This document shows, piece after piece, positions 7,354 through 16,483 of a DNA stretch of 45,267 nt; the stretch's first letter is position 1; each line of letters starts with the position of its first letter. The position numbers and the translations under genes were made by a program. Source of the stretch: Acidimicrobiales bacterium (GTDB lineage: Bacteria > Actinomycetota > Acidimicrobiia > Acidimicrobiales > MedAcidi-G1); the NCBI GenBank assembly GCA_014240365.1, contig JAAZXC010000008.1:1-45267 (forward strand), written 5' to 3'. Under the pieces are notes generated by a model, which was not told the DNA's origin, did no database searches, and saw nothing but the letters and a program-made list of their open reading frames with translations.

Positions 7354-8398
7354 AATCGTCTCCTTCCGGTTCGGGCCCAGCGACGGGGTCTCGGTAGTAG
7401 CACGGAATTGGGCCGATGCTCTCTCCGGGATGGGATTCGAGGTCGACTGGGTGGCAGGCGACGTCGAGCCTGACTGGACCGACGAGCGTCCACTGACCCT
7501 GGTCGATGGCCTCGGAATCGACGCCGGATCCCCGCCGGATCCCGACGAGCTGGCGGCCGCACTGGCGGGATCCGACCTGGTCGTGGTCGAGAACCTCTGC
7601 ACCATCCCGCTGAACCCCGGTGCCTCGACGGCTGTTGCAGATGCCCTCCGGGGTCGGCCGGCGATCATGCACCACCACGACCCGCCCTGGCAGCGGGACC
7701 ACTTCGCCCATGTGACGGAACTTCCGCCAGACGACGACCGGTGGCTCCACGTCACCATCAACGACCTGACCCGCCGACAGATGGCTGAGCGCTCGATCAC
7801 CGCCACCACGATCAGAAACGGCTTCGGGACCAACCCTCCGGGCGGCGACCGCCAGTCAACCCGTGACCGACTCGGCCTTTCAGCAGACGACCTGCTCGTC
7901 GTCCACCCGGTCCGGGCCATCCCACGCAAGGCGGTGGGCCGGGCCGTGGCGATCGCCGAAGAGCTCGATGCCACCTACTGGCTCCTGGGTCCGGCCGAGG
8001 ACGGCTACGGCCCCGAGCTGGCACGGGAGCTGGCGGCCGCCCGGTGCCCCGTCATCCACGCTCCGCTGGCCGACCGGGCCGACATATACGCCGCTGCCGA
8101 CGTAGTGGCGTTCCCCTCAACCTGGGAGGGCTTCGGAAATCCGCCGGTGGAGGCCTCCCTCGCCATGCGGCCGGTCGTGGTGGGTGGCTATCCGGTCGTC
8201 CACGAGCTGAAGGGCCTGGGTTTCAGCTGGTTCGACGCCGACGACCTGGGCTCTCTCCGAGCCTGGCTGGTATCGCCTCCAGACAGCCGGGAAGACCTGC
8301 TGGCAGCCAACCGGGCGGTGGCAGTACGCGAGCTGTCGCTGGATCGCATGGCAGATCGTCTGGAATCCCTCCTGTTCACGGCAGGCTGGCTCCCGTGA
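7325..8398 (+). CDS. Glycosyltransferase, GT4-like
   Basis: GT-B fold sugar transferase. The N-terminal Rossmann domain opens with TIVSFRFGPSDGVSVVARNW; the C-terminal domain holds RAIPRKAVGRAV (about 200) and the nucleotide-sugar site FPSTWEGFGNPPVEA (about 263-277). The start is uncertain: the frame has no ATG near the fold's beginning. TTG at 7325, behind GGGGAG with 4 nt spacing, gives 357 residues and overlaps the start of the divergent glycosidase by 29 nt. An ATG at 7232 would lie deep inside the glycosidase. The next gene overlaps its stop. Confidence 0.8.
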   Translation: MPSTTAPRCTIVSFRFGPSDGVSVVARNWADALSGMGFEVDWVAGDVEPDWTDERPLTLVDGLGIDAGSPPDPDELAAALAGSDLVVVENLCTIPLNPGASTAVADALRGRPAIMHHHDPPWQRDHFAHVTELPPDDDRWLHVTINDLTRRQMAERSITATTIRNGFGTNPPGGDRQSTRDRLGLSADDLLVVHPVRAIPRKAVGRAVAIAEELDATYWLLGPAEDGYGPELARELAAARCPVIHAPLADRADIYAAADVVAFPSTWEGFGNPPVEASLAMRPVVVGGYPVVHELKGLGFSWFDADDLGSLRAWLVSPPDSREDLLAANRAVAVRELSLDRMADRLESLLFTAGWLP

Positions 8399-8679
8399 AC
8401 GCCACCGGAGACACCTCCGCCCCGCACGACGACCCGGTGCTGGAGCGACGGGCCCGCCTGGCCCGTCTTGCCAGCCTGGGACAGCGATCGGGCTACCTGG
8501 CCTTCGTCGTCTCGATCGCTGTGTTCACTTTCGGCATGTCCACTGGCTTCACCGATGGCGTAGCCACGTCTCTCGTCGTCCTGCTGGTCGTCGGCTCGTT
8601 CGTGCTGGCACCGTCGATCGTGCTACACCACGCTGTCCGGGCGACCGACGCCGAGGACCGCGGCGGCTCCGGGCACTGA
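8395..8679 (+). CDS. Small two-helix membrane protein
   Basis: A 94-residue product with a charged N-terminus (LERRARLARLASLGQRSG), two hydrophobic helices (about residues 34-50 and 57-78) and a charged tail. The GTG start overlaps the glycosyltransferase stop (GTGA), so the two are probably co-translated. No family recognised. It could help place the glycosyltransferase at the membrane, but that is only inferred from coupling. Confidence 0.72.
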   Translation: MNATGDTSAPHDDPVLERRARLARLASLGQRSGYLAFVVSIAVFTFGMSTGFTDGVATSLVVLLVVGSFVLAPSIVLHHAVRATDAEDRGGSGH

Positions 8680-8731
8680 TCGCCTTCGTCGAAATACTCC
8701 GCCCGGTTCCCCCTGGTGGGCCGGGTGTGCC

Positions 8732-8737
8732 TACCGT
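8732..8737 (+). promoter_or_regulatory. Leaderless-type -10 box for tetR-like gene
   Basis: TACCGT ends 6 nt before the ATG at 8744; no ribosome site is seen. Confidence 0.5.
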
Positions 8738-8743
8738 CACCAG

Positions 8744-9322
8744 ATGGTCGTCAAGTCCCGCATGTCGTCAGCCGAGCGCCGACGGCAGGTTCTAGACGTA
8801 GGTCTCGAAGTGTTCGGCCGCCACGGCTACCACCAGACCTCGATGAGCGCCCTCGCCGCCGAGGCCGGGGTGACCAAGCCGGTGCTCTACCAGCACTTCG
8901 CCTCCAAGCACGACCTGTTCGCCGAAGTGCTCGCCGAGACCGGCGACCGCCTGATGCGGGCAATCGAGGCCTCCGAGGTGGAGGAGACGCCACGTCGACG
9001 GGTGGAGGCCGGCTTCCGGTCCTTCTTCAGGTTCTTCGAGGAGCAGCCCGCTGCCTTCGACGTGCTCTACGGCACGAGCGTCGCCGTCGACCCGGACTTC
9101 CGGAAGGACGCCAGACGGGTCAGGGACACGTTCGCCGAATACCTCACCGGCCTCATCCGGACGGTGGACCACGGGTCGGCGCTGGCCATGGCGGCCGGGA
9201 TCAACGGCCTCTCCGAGGGGATGATCCGCCACTGGATGCACGGAGACGACCCGCGCAGCGCCGAGGAGATGGCGGCGCTGGCAGCCCGTCTGGCGTGGGG
9301 CGGCCTGGAATCACTGACCTGA
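8744..9322 (+). CDS. TetR/AcrR family transcriptional regulator
   Basis: Dimeric DNA-binding repressor of 192 residues. The N-terminal helix-turn-helix domain is clear: ERRRQVLDVGLEVFGRHGY, then TSMSALAAEAGVTKPVLYQHFASKHDLF. The C-terminal ligand domain (about residues 65-190) is variable and gives no ligand. It stands alone between a membrane-protein gene and the convergent Nudix gene, so its target cannot be inferred from position. The acyl-CoA genes in this window carry palindromes typical of TetR operators, but linking them to this regulator would be speculation. Confidence 0.9.
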   Translation: MVVKSRMSSAERRRQVLDVGLEVFGRHGYHQTSMSALAAEAGVTKPVLYQHFASKHDLFAEVLAETGDRLMRAIEASEVEETPRRRVEAGFRSFFRFFEEQPAAFDVLYGTSVAVDPDFRKDARRVRDTFAEYLTGLIRTVDHGSALAMAAGINGLSEGMIRHWMHGDDPRSAEEMAALAARLAWGGLESLT

Positions 9323-9337
9323 GGTCACCGGCTGTGG

Positions 9338-9358
9338 GACCACCTGGGGTCAGTGGTC
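9338..9358. terminator. Weak hairpin between convergent genes
   Basis: GACCAC and GTGGTC are separated by 9 nt in the 57-nt gap between the TetR gene and the convergent Nudix gene. There is no T-tract. It could act as a shared terminator, but a 6-bp stem is weak. Confidence 0.25.
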
Positions 9359-9379
9359 GGTAGGCGGAATCCGTCCGGA

Positions 9380-9871
9380 TCAGTCGAGTGGTACCGGCGA
9401 GATGTCTATCGGCACCTCGGGTAGGTCACCGGCCACTATGGGCGCCAGGTGCTCGCGAAGGAGTGCCGGCAGGACCGGCTCGGTGGATGCCAGAAGGTCG
9501 TCCAGCGCCCACCAGCGTGCGCCCATGAACGCAGCTGCCTCGAGCGCCTCGAGATGCCTGGGCCTGTACTCGCCGCCGTCGCACCACGCCACGTGGATCT
9601 TCTCGTGGCTGTCGAAGAAGTAGCCACCGAAGGTGAACTGGACGTGCTGGGTCCAGATCACCGGACCCATCTCAACGCCTTCGATGCCGGTCTCCTCCAC
9701 CAGCTCGCGCTCTGCAGCGGTTGCCGAGTCCTCCCCGCGGTCGATTCCCCCTCCGGGGATCTCCCACCAGGCCGGCTTGTAGGGATCCAGCGGGTCCTCG
9801 GCATTCACCAGGAAGATCCGCCCGTCGCGGTCAAGCAGCACCACCCGGGCAGCCGGTCGTCTCAGGAACAT
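9380..9871 (-). CDS. Nudix hydrolase
   Basis: Hydrolyses a nucleoside diphosphate linked to another moiety; substrate unknown. The Nudix box runs from about residue 41 (GGGIDRGEDS, then ERELVEETGI), with all acidic metal ligands present. The fold starts at RRPAARVVLLDRDG. I chose the ATG at 9871 (163 aa). An ATG at 9970 in the same frame would add 33 residues of low-complexity sequence and overlap the Fur-family gene by 47 nt. It lies directly downstream of that Fur gene on the same strand, so co-transcription is likely. Confidence 0.85.
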   Translation of the reverse strand: MFLRRPAARVVLLDRDGRIFLVNAEDPLDPYKPAWWEIPGGGIDRGEDSATAAERELVEETGIEGVEMGPVIWTQHVQFTFGGYFFDSHEKIHVAWCDGGEYRPRHLEALEAAAFMGARWWALDDLLASTEPVLPALLREHLAPIVAGDLPEVPIDISPVPLD

Positions 9872-9923
9872 GGGCGGCGAACCTGGTTGCGAACTGACGG
9901 GCCGGACCCGTCCGGGCGGTTCG

Positions 9924-10394
9924 TCATCGGCATCCGGCGCAGCGACCCAGCATGTCGAAGCGGTGGGCATCCACCCTGAACCCTCCGTCGTCCGCCACCT
10001 CCACCAGGGCAGCCACCTGCCTCTCGAACTCGTCCGGCACCTGGAAGTCCTCCACCCGACCGCACGAATCGCACACCAGATGGTGGTGGTGCCCGGTCAG
10101 GGACTCGTGCAGCTCGAACCGGAACCGGTCATCGCCGGCGTCGACACGTCGCGCAACCCCGACGTCGACCAGCTCGCCAAGGTTGCGGTATGCGGAGCTC
10201 TGGGCCAGCCGTCGGCCGGCATCGACCGCCAGGATCTCGGGAAGGGTCAGTGGCCGACCGGCGTCGGCCATCACCTCGACCACGGCGTAGCGCGATCTGG
10301 AGTAGCGCATCCCGGCGACGCGTAGTCGGCGGCCCACCGTCACGTGCAGGTCATCAACGGCTCCGACGTGCACATCCGGGTGGTCGTCGGCCAT
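9924..10394 (-). CDS. Fur-family metalloregulator
   Basis: Metal-responsive repressor of the Fur/Zur/PerR family, 156 residues. The winged helix ends in SSAYRNLGELVDVGVARRV. The metal region has HHHHLVCDSCG, with structural-zinc cysteines C108/C111 and C152/C155, the last pair at the very end (CAGC). The N-terminus is slightly extended. Sequence alone does not separate Fur from Zur or PerR. It leads the Nudix gene and has its own leaderless-type -10 box. Confidence 0.9.
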   Translation of the reverse strand: MADDHPDVHVGAVDDLHVTVGRRLRVAGMRYSRSRYAVVEVMADAGRPLTLPEILAVDAGRRLAQSSAYRNLGELVDVGVARRVDAGDDRFRFELHESLTGHHHHLVCDSCGRVEDFQVPDEFERQVAALVEVADDGGFRVDAHRFDMLGRCAGCR

Positions 10395-10402
10395 GGTCGC
10401 CG

Positions 10403-10408
10403 ATCCTA
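10403..10408 (-). promoter_or_regulatory. Leaderless-type -10 box for the Fur-family gene
   Basis: TAGGAT (minus strand) ends 8 nt before the ATG at 10394. Confidence 0.45.
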
Positions 10409-10458
10409 TGCCGGGCCGACCCGTACCGGGAATCCATGGGAACCAGCGGTGCCCGACC

Positions 10459-10944
10459 TCAGGGCCGGCGGCGCATCAGGGCATTGCGCCGGGTCCGACA
10501 GACCAGCTCGTCACGTTGGTTGTGCGCCCGGTGCTCGAAGGTCACGATGCCGGCGTCGGGGCGCGACCCGGAGGCACGGGCCGCCACCACCTCGGTCTCG
10601 AACCTCAGCGTGTCGCCGATGAACACCGGTGCCGGGAACGTCGACTCCTCGAACCCCAGGTTGGCGACCGTGGTTCCCAGCGTCGTGTCGCCCACGCTCA
10701 CCCCGACCACCAGGCCGAGCGTGAACAGGCTGTTGACCAGGCGTTCACCGAACTCCGTGGCCGCAGCGAACGTTGCGTCCAGGTGAAGGGGCTGCGGATT
10801 GTGCGTGAGGGCGCAGAACATGAGGTTGTCGGTCTCGGTGACCGTGCGGGTCAGGGCGTGGCGAACCACCAGGCCCACGGGGAGTTCCTCGAACCAGCGC
10901 CCCGCCGCCCCATCCACCGGTTCCACGGTGCCGTCATCGTCCAT
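10459..10944 (-). CDS. MaoC-family hot-dog hydratase
   Basis: Acyl-CoA or acyl-thioester hydratase/dehydratase, 161 residues. It carries the hydratase signature in [27 protein letters not shown] and the conserved [21 protein letters not shown]. This subtype resembles beta-methylmalyl-CoA/mesaconyl-CoA hydratases, but no partner lyase is nearby to confirm it. The frame could extend upstream to 11370, but that part is antisense to the acetoacetyl-CoA synthetase; the ATG at 10944 starts the domain. A CAGACT box lies 6 nt before the ATG. Divergent from acetoacetyl-CoA synthetase across 57 nt. Confidence 0.88.
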   Translation of the reverse strand: MDDDGTVEPVDGAAGRWFEELPVGLVVRHALTRTVTETDNLMFCALTHNPQPLHLDATFAAATEFGERLVNSLFTLGLVVGVSVGDTTLGTTVANLGFEESTFPAPVFIGDTLRFETEVVAARASGSRPDAGIVTFEHRAHNQRDELVCRTRRNALMRRRP

Positions 10945-10950
10945 GGGTGC

Positions 10951-10956
10951 AGTCTG
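10951..10956 (-). promoter_or_regulatory. Possible leaderless -10 box (NAGACT type)
   Basis: CAGACT on the minus strand, 6 nt before the MaoC ATG at 10944. It is weaker than the TANNNT boxes but shares NAGACT with three other starts in the window. Confidence 0.3.
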
Positions 10957-10988
10957 GCCGACCGGCACCAGCGCCGCGGAGACGGACC

Positions 10989-10994
10989 TAGCCT
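10989..10994 (+). promoter_or_regulatory. Leaderless-type -10 box for acetoacetyl-CoA synthetase
   Basis: TAGCCT ends 7 nt before the ATG at 11002; no Shine-Dalgarno sequence is present. Confidence 0.45.
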
Positions 10995-11001
10995 CCGGAC
11001 G

Positions 11002-12930
11002 ATGGCCGTACCACTCTGGACTCCCGACGCTCAACGCAGTTCCACCAGCCAGATGGAGGAGTTCCGGTCTGCCGTGGGGGTCAAAGGCGGATACCGGGAG
11101 TTGCACCGCTGGTCGGTGGAGCACCCGAGCGACTTCTGGCAGGCGGCCTGGGATCACCTCGGCGTGGTTGGCAGCCCGGGCGCCCGGCCGATCCACTCCA
11201 CCGGGGGCCATCCCACCGACACCCGCTTCTTCCCCGACGGCCACCTGAACTTCGCTCAGAACCTCCTGCGAGAGGCCGATGACTCGCCAGCGATCCTGTA
11301 CCGGGGAGAGGATGGCTGGCGCAGGGACCTCAGCCGTAGGGATCTCCACGACCTCGTGTCCCGACTCCAACAGGCGCTCCTTGGCCTGGGCGTGGAGCCC
11401 GGCGACCGAGTGGCGGCGTGGCTACCCAACATCGCTGAGACATACGCCGTGATGCTCGCCTCAGCCTCCATCGGAGCCGTGTTCTCCTCCACCTCCCCCG
11501 ACTTCGGTACCGACGGCGTGCTGGACCGGTTCGGACAGATCCGTCCCGTCGTGCTGTTCGCCACGGACGGCTACCACCACGCCGGACGCCACCACGACGT
11601 CACCGCCAGGCTGACCGACGTGGCAGCGGGCCTACCCACCCTGCGACAGGTCGTGGTCATCGGCGACCACACCGGGGAGATTCCCGCCGGCTGCGTCACC
11701 CTCGAGGCGTTCCTCGAACCCCACGCGGCCGAACCCGTCAGGTACCTGGACCTGCCCTTCGACCATCCCCTCTACGTCCTGTACTCGTCGGGGACCACCG
11801 GGAAGCCCAAGTGCATTCTCCACCGAGCCGGTGGAATCCTCCTCAAGCACCTGGTCGAGCACCGACTCCACTGCGACGTCCGCTCCGGCGACCGGGTCTT
11901 CTACTTCACGACGGCGGGCTGGATGATGTGGAACTGGCTGGCCTCCGGCCTGGCGGCCGGCGCCGCCCTGGTCCTCTACGACGGATCGCCGTTCCACCCT
12001 GACGGCAACCGGCTGTTCGACCTCGTAGACGACTGCGACGTGACGCTGTTCGGCGTGTCGGCCAGGTTCATCGACTCGGTGGCGGGGGCCGGGCTGCGGC
12101 CGATCCAGACGCATGACCTCACCAGCCTGCGAACCATCTGCTCCACCGGTAGCCCGCTCGGCCCCGAGGGCTTCGCCCACGTCCACACCGACTGGAAGGC
12201 CGACGTCCACCTTGCATCGATCTCGGGCGGAACCGACCTCTGCGGCTGCCTCGTGGGTGGCCAGCCGACCGGGCCGGTCCACGCCGGCCAGATCCAAGGC
12301 CCGATGTTGGGCATGGACATCGACGTGGTGGACGAGGAGGGCTGCAGCGTCGAACCCGGCACCCGTGGCGAGCTGGTCTGCAGATCGACCTTCCCGTCGA
12401 TGCCTCTCGGGTTCTGGGACGATCCGGACGACCGGCGCTACCACGCCGCCTACTTCGACCGTTTCGCTGGCCTCTGGCACCAGGGCGACTTCGCCGAGCG
12501 GACCGCAGAGGGTGGCTTCATGATCCACGGACGATCCGACGCCACGCTTAACCCGGGTGGTGTCCGCATCGGCACGGCCGAGATCTACCGACGGGTCGAA
12601 GGCCTCCCGGAGATATCCGAGGCCCTGGTCATAGGCCAGCCATGGAAGGGAGACACCAGGGTGGTGCTGTTCGTTGTGACCGCCGCCGGAACCACCCTCG
12701 ACGACGACCTGCGCTCACGGATCCGTTCCGTGCTCCGGACGCAAGCCTCACCACGGCATGTGCCGTCGATCATCATCGAGGTACCCGAGGTCCCCAGGAC
12801 ACGCTCAGGCAAGTTGGTGGAGCTGGCAGTGAGGAACGTGGTGGAAGGCCTGCCGGTAACCAACGCCGAGGCCCTGGCCAACCCGGCCTCGCTGGACCAC
12901 TTCAGGAACCTGCCCGATCTGTCCGACTGA
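11002..12930 (+). CDS. Acetoacetyl-CoA synthetase
   Basis: Cytosolic ATP-dependent ligase making acetoacetyl-CoA from acetoacetate, linking ketone or polyhydroxybutyrate carbon to central metabolism. The 642-residue length fits this family. It starts with the ACS-type cap ([23 protein letters not shown]), has the AMP-binding loop [10 protein letters not shown] and the adenylate motif GFWDDPDD, and ends with RSGKL holding the likely catalytic K604. [15 protein letters not shown] is typical of acetoacetyl rather than acetyl-CoA synthetases. The frame is open far upstream, but the family N-terminus begins at the ATG at 11002. Confidence 0.9.
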   Translation: MAVPLWTPDAQRSSTSQMEEFRSAVGVKGGYRELHRWSVEHPSDFWQAAWDHLGVVGSPGARPIHSTGGHPTDTRFFPDGHLNFAQNLLREADDSPAILYRGEDGWRRDLSRRDLHDLVSRLQQALLGLGVEPGDRVAAWLPNIAETYAVMLASASIGAVFSSTSPDFGTDGVLDRFGQIRPVVLFATDGYHHAGRHHDVTARLTDVAAGLPTLRQVVVIGDHTGEIPAGCVTLEAFLEPHAAEPVRYLDLPFDHPLYVLYSSGTTGKPKCILHRAGGILLKHLVEHRLHCDVRSGDRVFYFTTAGWMMWNWLASGLAAGAALVLYDGSPFHPDGNRLFDLVDDCDVTLFGVSARFIDSVAGAGLRPIQTHDLTSLRTICSTGSPLGPEGFAHVHTDWKADVHLASISGGTDLCGCLVGGQPTGPVHAGQIQGPMLGMDIDVVDEEGCSVEPGTRGELVCRSTFPSMPLGFWDDPDDRRYHAAYFDRFAGLWHQGDFAERTAEGGFMIHGRSDATLNPGGVRIGTAEIYRRVEGLPEISEALVIGQPWKGDTRVVLFVVTAAGTTLDDDLRSRIRSVLRTQASPRHVPSIIIEVPEVPRTRSGKLVELAVRNVVEGLPVTNAEALANPASLDHFRNLPDLSD

Positions 12931-12959
12931 GCACCCGGTGCCCATCCACCCGGAGTGCT
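12930..12959. terminator. Candidate bidirectional terminator hairpin
   Basis: AGCAC-C-CGG pairs with CCG-GA-GTGCT (8 pairs with a small internal loop) in the 31-nt gap between two convergent stops. There is no T-tract. Confidence 0.4.
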
Positions 12960-12961
12960 GG

Positions 12962-13585
12962 TCAGAATTCGTGCAACGGCACGCCGGCCACACTCAGATG
13001 GCCCAGCTCATTGACGGACCTCATGGTGCGATGCCCGGATGATGACGCCGCCACCCGGCTGATCGACGTGTAGCGGGCCTCGTAGAACAGCACGGACTCG
13101 ATGCCGAGGATGTGCGACAGGTATGCGGAGACCACGCCTCCGTGGCAGCCCACGACCACCGTCCGGCCCGGGTTGGCGGCGATGATCCGGTCCATTCCGG
13201 TCACCACCTGGTCGCGGAAGGCCTCCGGGTCCGAGATGTCCCCACCGGCCATGATCTGGTCCCAGCGGGGATCGCCCATGGCCTTGAGGCGCTCCATGGG
13301 CACGTACTCGACCTCGCCCTCGTCGTATTCGGTCACCAACGGTTCTATCGACACCTCCAGGCCGAGGCGTCGCGCCAGGGGCGCCACGGTCTCACGGGCC
13401 CGGGCCTTGGGGCTGGCATAGACCGCATCGATGGCCGCCTCGGCCGTCGGCCCGTCGGTCAACCAGTCGGCCAGGGCCTCGGCCTGACGTAGCCCCAGGT
13501 CCGAAAGCCTCGGATCGGCCTCCTCGCCGGTGGCCGTGTTGTCCACGGTGACAGGGAGGGCGTGGCGGATGAGGAGCAGTTCCAT
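12962..13585 (-). CDS. Histidine phosphatase family protein
   Basis: Phosphoglycerate-mutase-like phosphatase of 207 residues. The phosphohistidine is in LLLIRHALPV (H8), a second arginine region is ASPKARARETV, and the second catalytic histidine is in VVVGCHGGVVSAYL. Substrate unknown; such proteins act on small phosphoesters or are annotated as phosphoglycerate mutases. The ATG at 13585 is preceded by TAGCGT at 10 nt. The upstream extension of the frame overlaps the divergent LLM gene and is spurious. Confidence 0.9.
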   Translation of the reverse strand: MELLLIRHALPVTVDNTATGEEADPRLSDLGLRQAEALADWLTDGPTAEAAIDAVYASPKARARETVAPLARRLGLEVSIEPLVTEYDEGEVEYVPMERLKAMGDPRWDQIMAGGDISDPEAFRDQVVTGMDRIIAANPGRTVVVGCHGGVVSAYLSHILGIESVLFYEARYTSISRVAASSSGHRTMRSVNELGHLSVAGVPLHEF

Positions 13586-13595
13586 GACCGGCCGG

Positions 13596-13601
13596 ACGCT
13601 A
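13596..13601 (-). promoter_or_regulatory. Leaderless-type -10 box for the histidine phosphatase
   Basis: TAGCGT on the minus strand, 10 nt before the ATG at 13585, the longest spacing of the set. Confidence 0.4.
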
Positions 13602-13621
13602 GCGGTGGGTGCTCCCACGGG

Positions 13622-13627
13622 TACCGT
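13622..13627 (+). promoter_or_regulatory. Leaderless-type -10 box for the LLM gene
   Basis: TACCGT ends 7 nt before the ATG at 13635. Confidence 0.45.
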
Positions 13628-13634
13628 CGGCGGC

Positions 13635-14657
13635 ATGAAGATCGACGGAGGAATCAGCGGTGCGGGCGCCGGCGGCCTCGCTGCCATCGGCGAATCGGCA
13701 CGGAAGCTCGAGGAGGCCGGCTATGCGGGTGCCTGGACCGCCGAGACGAGCCATGACCCGTTTCTGCCCCACATGCTCGCAGCGGAGCACACCCAGCGAA
13801 TCGAGTTGGGCACCTCCATAGCGGTGGCCTTCGCGCGCAACCCGATGCTCCTGGCGAACCTCGGCCACGACCTCCAGCGCTACACCGACGGTCGCTTCAT
13901 CCTCGGCCTGGGAACCCAGATCAAGCCCCACATAACCAAGCGGTTCTCGATGGAGTGGTCGAACCCGGCAGCGCGGATGCGCGAGATGATCAGCGCGATC
14001 CGGGCCATCTGGACAACGTGGAACGACGGGACGAAGCTGGACTTTCGCGGCGACTTCTACCAGCACACCCTCATGACGCCCTTCTTCGACCCGGGCCCCA
14101 ACGACTGTGGCCCACCGAAGGTGTTCCTGGCTGCGGTCGGACCGCTCATGAGTGAGGTGGCCGGCGAAGTCTGCGACGGTCTGATCTGCCACGCCTTCAG
14201 CACCGAGAAGTACCTCCGTGAGGTCACCATCCCCGCTGTGGAACGGGGCCTGGAGAAGTCCGGCCGCACCCTTGCCGACTTCGAGTTCGTCGGGCCGAGC
14301 TTTGTCGTGACCGGCGAGACCGAGGAGTCCATGGCACGGGCAGGCAACGGCGTACGCCAGCAGATCGCCTTCTACGGTTCCACCCCCGCCTACCGTCCTG
14401 TACTCGACGTGCACGGCTGGGGGGACCTCCAGGTGGACCTGAACCGGATGTCCAAGCAGGGCGAGTGGGAGGCCATGGGCGAGCTCATCGACGACGAGAT
14501 CCTCTCCACGTTCGCCGTGGTCGGCGAACAGGGCGCCATTGCCCAGGGGTTCCGCGACCGGTACGGCGACTGCATCGACCGGTTGAGCTTCTACTCCACG
14601 GGCTCCGAGGCCGGGCCGGAGTTCTGGGAACCGATCGTGGCGGATCTCTCCTCCTGA
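13635..14657 (+). CDS. LLM-class F420-dependent oxidoreductase (TIGR03617-like)
   Basis: Luciferase-like TIM-barrel oxidoreductase of 340 residues; the TIGR03617-type subfamily is predicted to use coenzyme F420. It opens with a beta-strand (MKIDGGIS), has AWTAETSHDPFLPH, the conserved GTSIAVAFARNPM and GRFILGLGTQIKPH, and ends in STFAVVGEQGAIAQGFRDRYG, the usual C-terminal block. Substrate unknown. No F420 biosynthesis gene is in the window. The ATG at 13635 begins the domain; an upstream ATG at 13530 would overlap the divergent phosphatase. Confidence 0.88.
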   Translation: MKIDGGISGAGAGGLAAIGESARKLEEAGYAGAWTAETSHDPFLPHMLAAEHTQRIELGTSIAVAFARNPMLLANLGHDLQRYTDGRFILGLGTQIKPHITKRFSMEWSNPAARMREMISAIRAIWTTWNDGTKLDFRGDFYQHTLMTPFFDPGPNDCGPPKVFLAAVGPLMSEVAGEVCDGLICHAFSTEKYLREVTIPAVERGLEKSGRTLADFEFVGPSFVVTGETEESMARAGNGVRQQIAFYGSTPAYRPVLDVHGWGDLQVDLNRMSKQGEWEAMGELIDDEILSTFAVVGEQGAIAQGFRDRYGDCIDRLSFYSTGSEAGPEFWEPIVADLSS

Positions 14658-14660
14658 GAA

Positions 14661-14689
14661 CCCGGCCCACTCCGACAACCCGGGCCGGG
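14661..14689 (+). terminator. Strong hairpin after the LLM gene
   Basis: CCCGGCCC pairs perfectly with GGGCCGGG across a 13-nt loop, 3 nt after the stop codon. It has no T-tract, as is common in actinobacterial terminators. Confidence 0.55.
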
Positions 14690-14760
14690 CGGCCACCACA
14701 CCTGACATCGGAGCGTCACCCGCGGTGCCACCTGCGCCCATCGCGTCGCCGGTCGCCCGG

Positions 14761-14766
14761 TAGGTT
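14761..14766 (+). promoter_or_regulatory. Leaderless-type -10 box for fumarase
   Basis: TAGGTT ends 6 nt before the ATG at 14773. Confidence 0.5.
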
Positions 14767-14772
14767 TCACCC

Positions 14773-16425
14773 ATGGCCGACCAGGAGGAGTACGCATACG
14801 CCGAGCTGCTCCCACTACTGCGGGATCCGCACTCCACCACCACCTACCGGAAGCTCACGGCCGACGGCGTATCGACGGTGGACGGCCCGGGGGGCCGGAC
14901 CTTCCTGGAGGTGGACGCCGAGGCGATCCGCCTGCTCACCGCCACGGCGATGCGCGACATCTCCCACCTCCTGCGAACCAGCCACCTCGAGCAGTTGGCA
15001 GCCATCCTGGATGACTCCGAGGCATCAGCCAACGACCGGTTCGTTGCCTCAGAGCTCCTCCATAACGCCTGCATCGCCGCCGGTGGTGTCCTCCCGTCCT
15101 GCCAGGACACCGGAACAGCCATCGTGTCGGCCAAGAAGGGCGACCTCGTGCTCACCGGCGGCGACGACCGGGAGTCGATCTCCCACGGTGTCTACGACAC
15201 CTTCCTGACGTCCAACCTGCGCTACTCGCAGCTGGCCCCGTTGGACATGTTCACCGAACGCAACACCGGAACGAACCTCCCAGCCCAGATCGAGATCGAA
15301 TCGGTGCCCGGCGACGCCTACAAGTTCCTTTTCATGGCCAAGGGCGGCGGTTCGGCAAACAAGACGTTCCTCTTCCAGGAAACCAAGGCCATCCTGAACC
15401 CCGAGAGCCTGGCCCGCTTCCTGGACGAGAAGCTCAGGACTCTGGGCACATCGGCCTGCCCGCCGTACCACCTGGCCGTCGTCATCGGCGGCACCTCGGC
15501 CGAGCACACCCTGCGAACCGCCAAGTACGCCTCGGCCCACTACCTCGACGACCTCCCCACGAGCGGAAGCCCGTCCGGCCATGGCTTCCGGGACCTCGAA
15601 TGGGAGGCGGAGATCCTCGAGATGACCCGTGGCTTCGGAATCGGGGCCCAGTTCGGCGGCAAGTACTTCTGCCACGACGTCCGGGTGGTCCGACTACCCC
15701 GACACGGCGCGTCGAACCCCGTCGGGATCGCCGTCTCGTGCTCCGCCGACCGGCAGGCCCTGGGGAAGATCACCGCCGAGGGCGTCTTCCTGGAGCAATT
15801 GGAGGAGGACCCCGCCAGATTCCTCCCCGATGTGGTCGATGACGACCTCTCGTCCACGGTTGTCCCGATCGACCTGGACCAGCCCATGGACGCCATACGC
15901 AGCGAACTCTCCAGATATCCGGTGAAGACCCGGCTCTCCCTGACCGGGACCCTCGTGGTTGCCCGCGACATAGCCCACGCCAGGATCGCCGAACTGCTCG
16001 ATGCCGGAGAGCCGATGCCTGCCTACCTGCGGGACCATCCCGTCTACTACGCCGGTCCCGCCAAGACACCTGAGGGATACGCCTCGGGATCATTCGGGCC
16101 GACCACCGCGGGCCGGATGGATGGCTATGTAGAGCGCTTCCAGGCGGCCGGTGGGAGCCTCGTCATGCTGGCGAAAGGGAACCGTTCCCAGCAGGTGACC
16201 GAGGCGTGTGCACGCCACGGCGGCTTCTACCTGGGGTCGATCGGTGGGCCTGCGGCCCGTCTGGCCCTGGACTCGATCCGCAGCGTCGAGGTACTCGAGT
16301 ACCCGGAGCACGGCATGGAGGCCATCTGGCGCATCGAGGTAGAGGACTTCCCGGCGTTCATCGTGGTCGACGACAAGGGTGGAGACTTCTTCGACGAGGT
16401 TTCCACGCCGGTGAACCTGGGCTAG
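14773..16425 (+). CDS. Class I fumarate hydratase
   Basis: Iron-sulfur fumarase interconverting fumarate and malate in the TCA cycle. At 550 residues it is the long single-chain form, fusing the alpha and beta parts. The alpha part has the cluster cysteine regions [17 protein letters not shown] and KYFCHDVR. The beta part begins near [19 protein letters not shown] and includes [26 protein letters not shown]. The [4Fe-4S] cluster makes these enzymes oxygen-sensitive, so many aerobes use class II instead. It stands alone with its own promoter box. Confidence 0.95.
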   Translation: MADQEEYAYAELLPLLRDPHSTTTYRKLTADGVSTVDGPGGRTFLEVDAEAIRLLTATAMRDISHLLRTSHLEQLAAILDDSEASANDRFVASELLHNACIAAGGVLPSCQDTGTAIVSAKKGDLVLTGGDDRESISHGVYDTFLTSNLRYSQLAPLDMFTERNTGTNLPAQIEIESVPGDAYKFLFMAKGGGSANKTFLFQETKAILNPESLARFLDEKLRTLGTSACPPYHLAVVIGGTSAEHTLRTAKYASAHYLDDLPTSGSPSGHGFRDLEWEAEILEMTRGFGIGAQFGGKYFCHDVRVVRLPRHGASNPVGIAVSCSADRQALGKITAEGVFLEQLEEDPARFLPDVVDDDLSSTVVPIDLDQPMDAIRSELSRYPVKTRLSLTGTLVVARDIAHARIAELLDAGEPMPAYLRDHPVYYAGPAKTPEGYASGSFGPTTAGRMDGYVERFQAAGGSLVMLAKGNRSQQVTEACARHGGFYLGSIGGPAARLALDSIRSVEVLEYPEHGMEAIWRIEVEDFPAFIVVDDKGGDFFDEVSTPVNLG

Positions 16426-16483
16426 TCGCCCGATCCCGGGAGGCTCGGCACCCGACCAGAACCACCCGGTGCAATGGCCGTGG

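Noticed and set aside
7353-7974. Upstream extension of the glycosidase frame to 7974
   Set aside because: That part lies antisense to the glycosyltransferase and shows no glycosidase motif; the GTG at 7353 has a clear ribosome site.
9871-9970. Longer Nudix start at ATG 9970
   Set aside because: It adds 33 residues without similarity to the family, overlaps the Fur gene by 47 nt, and the Nudix fold begins just after the ATG at 9871.
13599-14843. 414-codon minus-strand frame opposite the LLM gene
   Set aside because: Antisense shadow; the plus strand holds a clear LLM-family protein with start-proximal promoter box.
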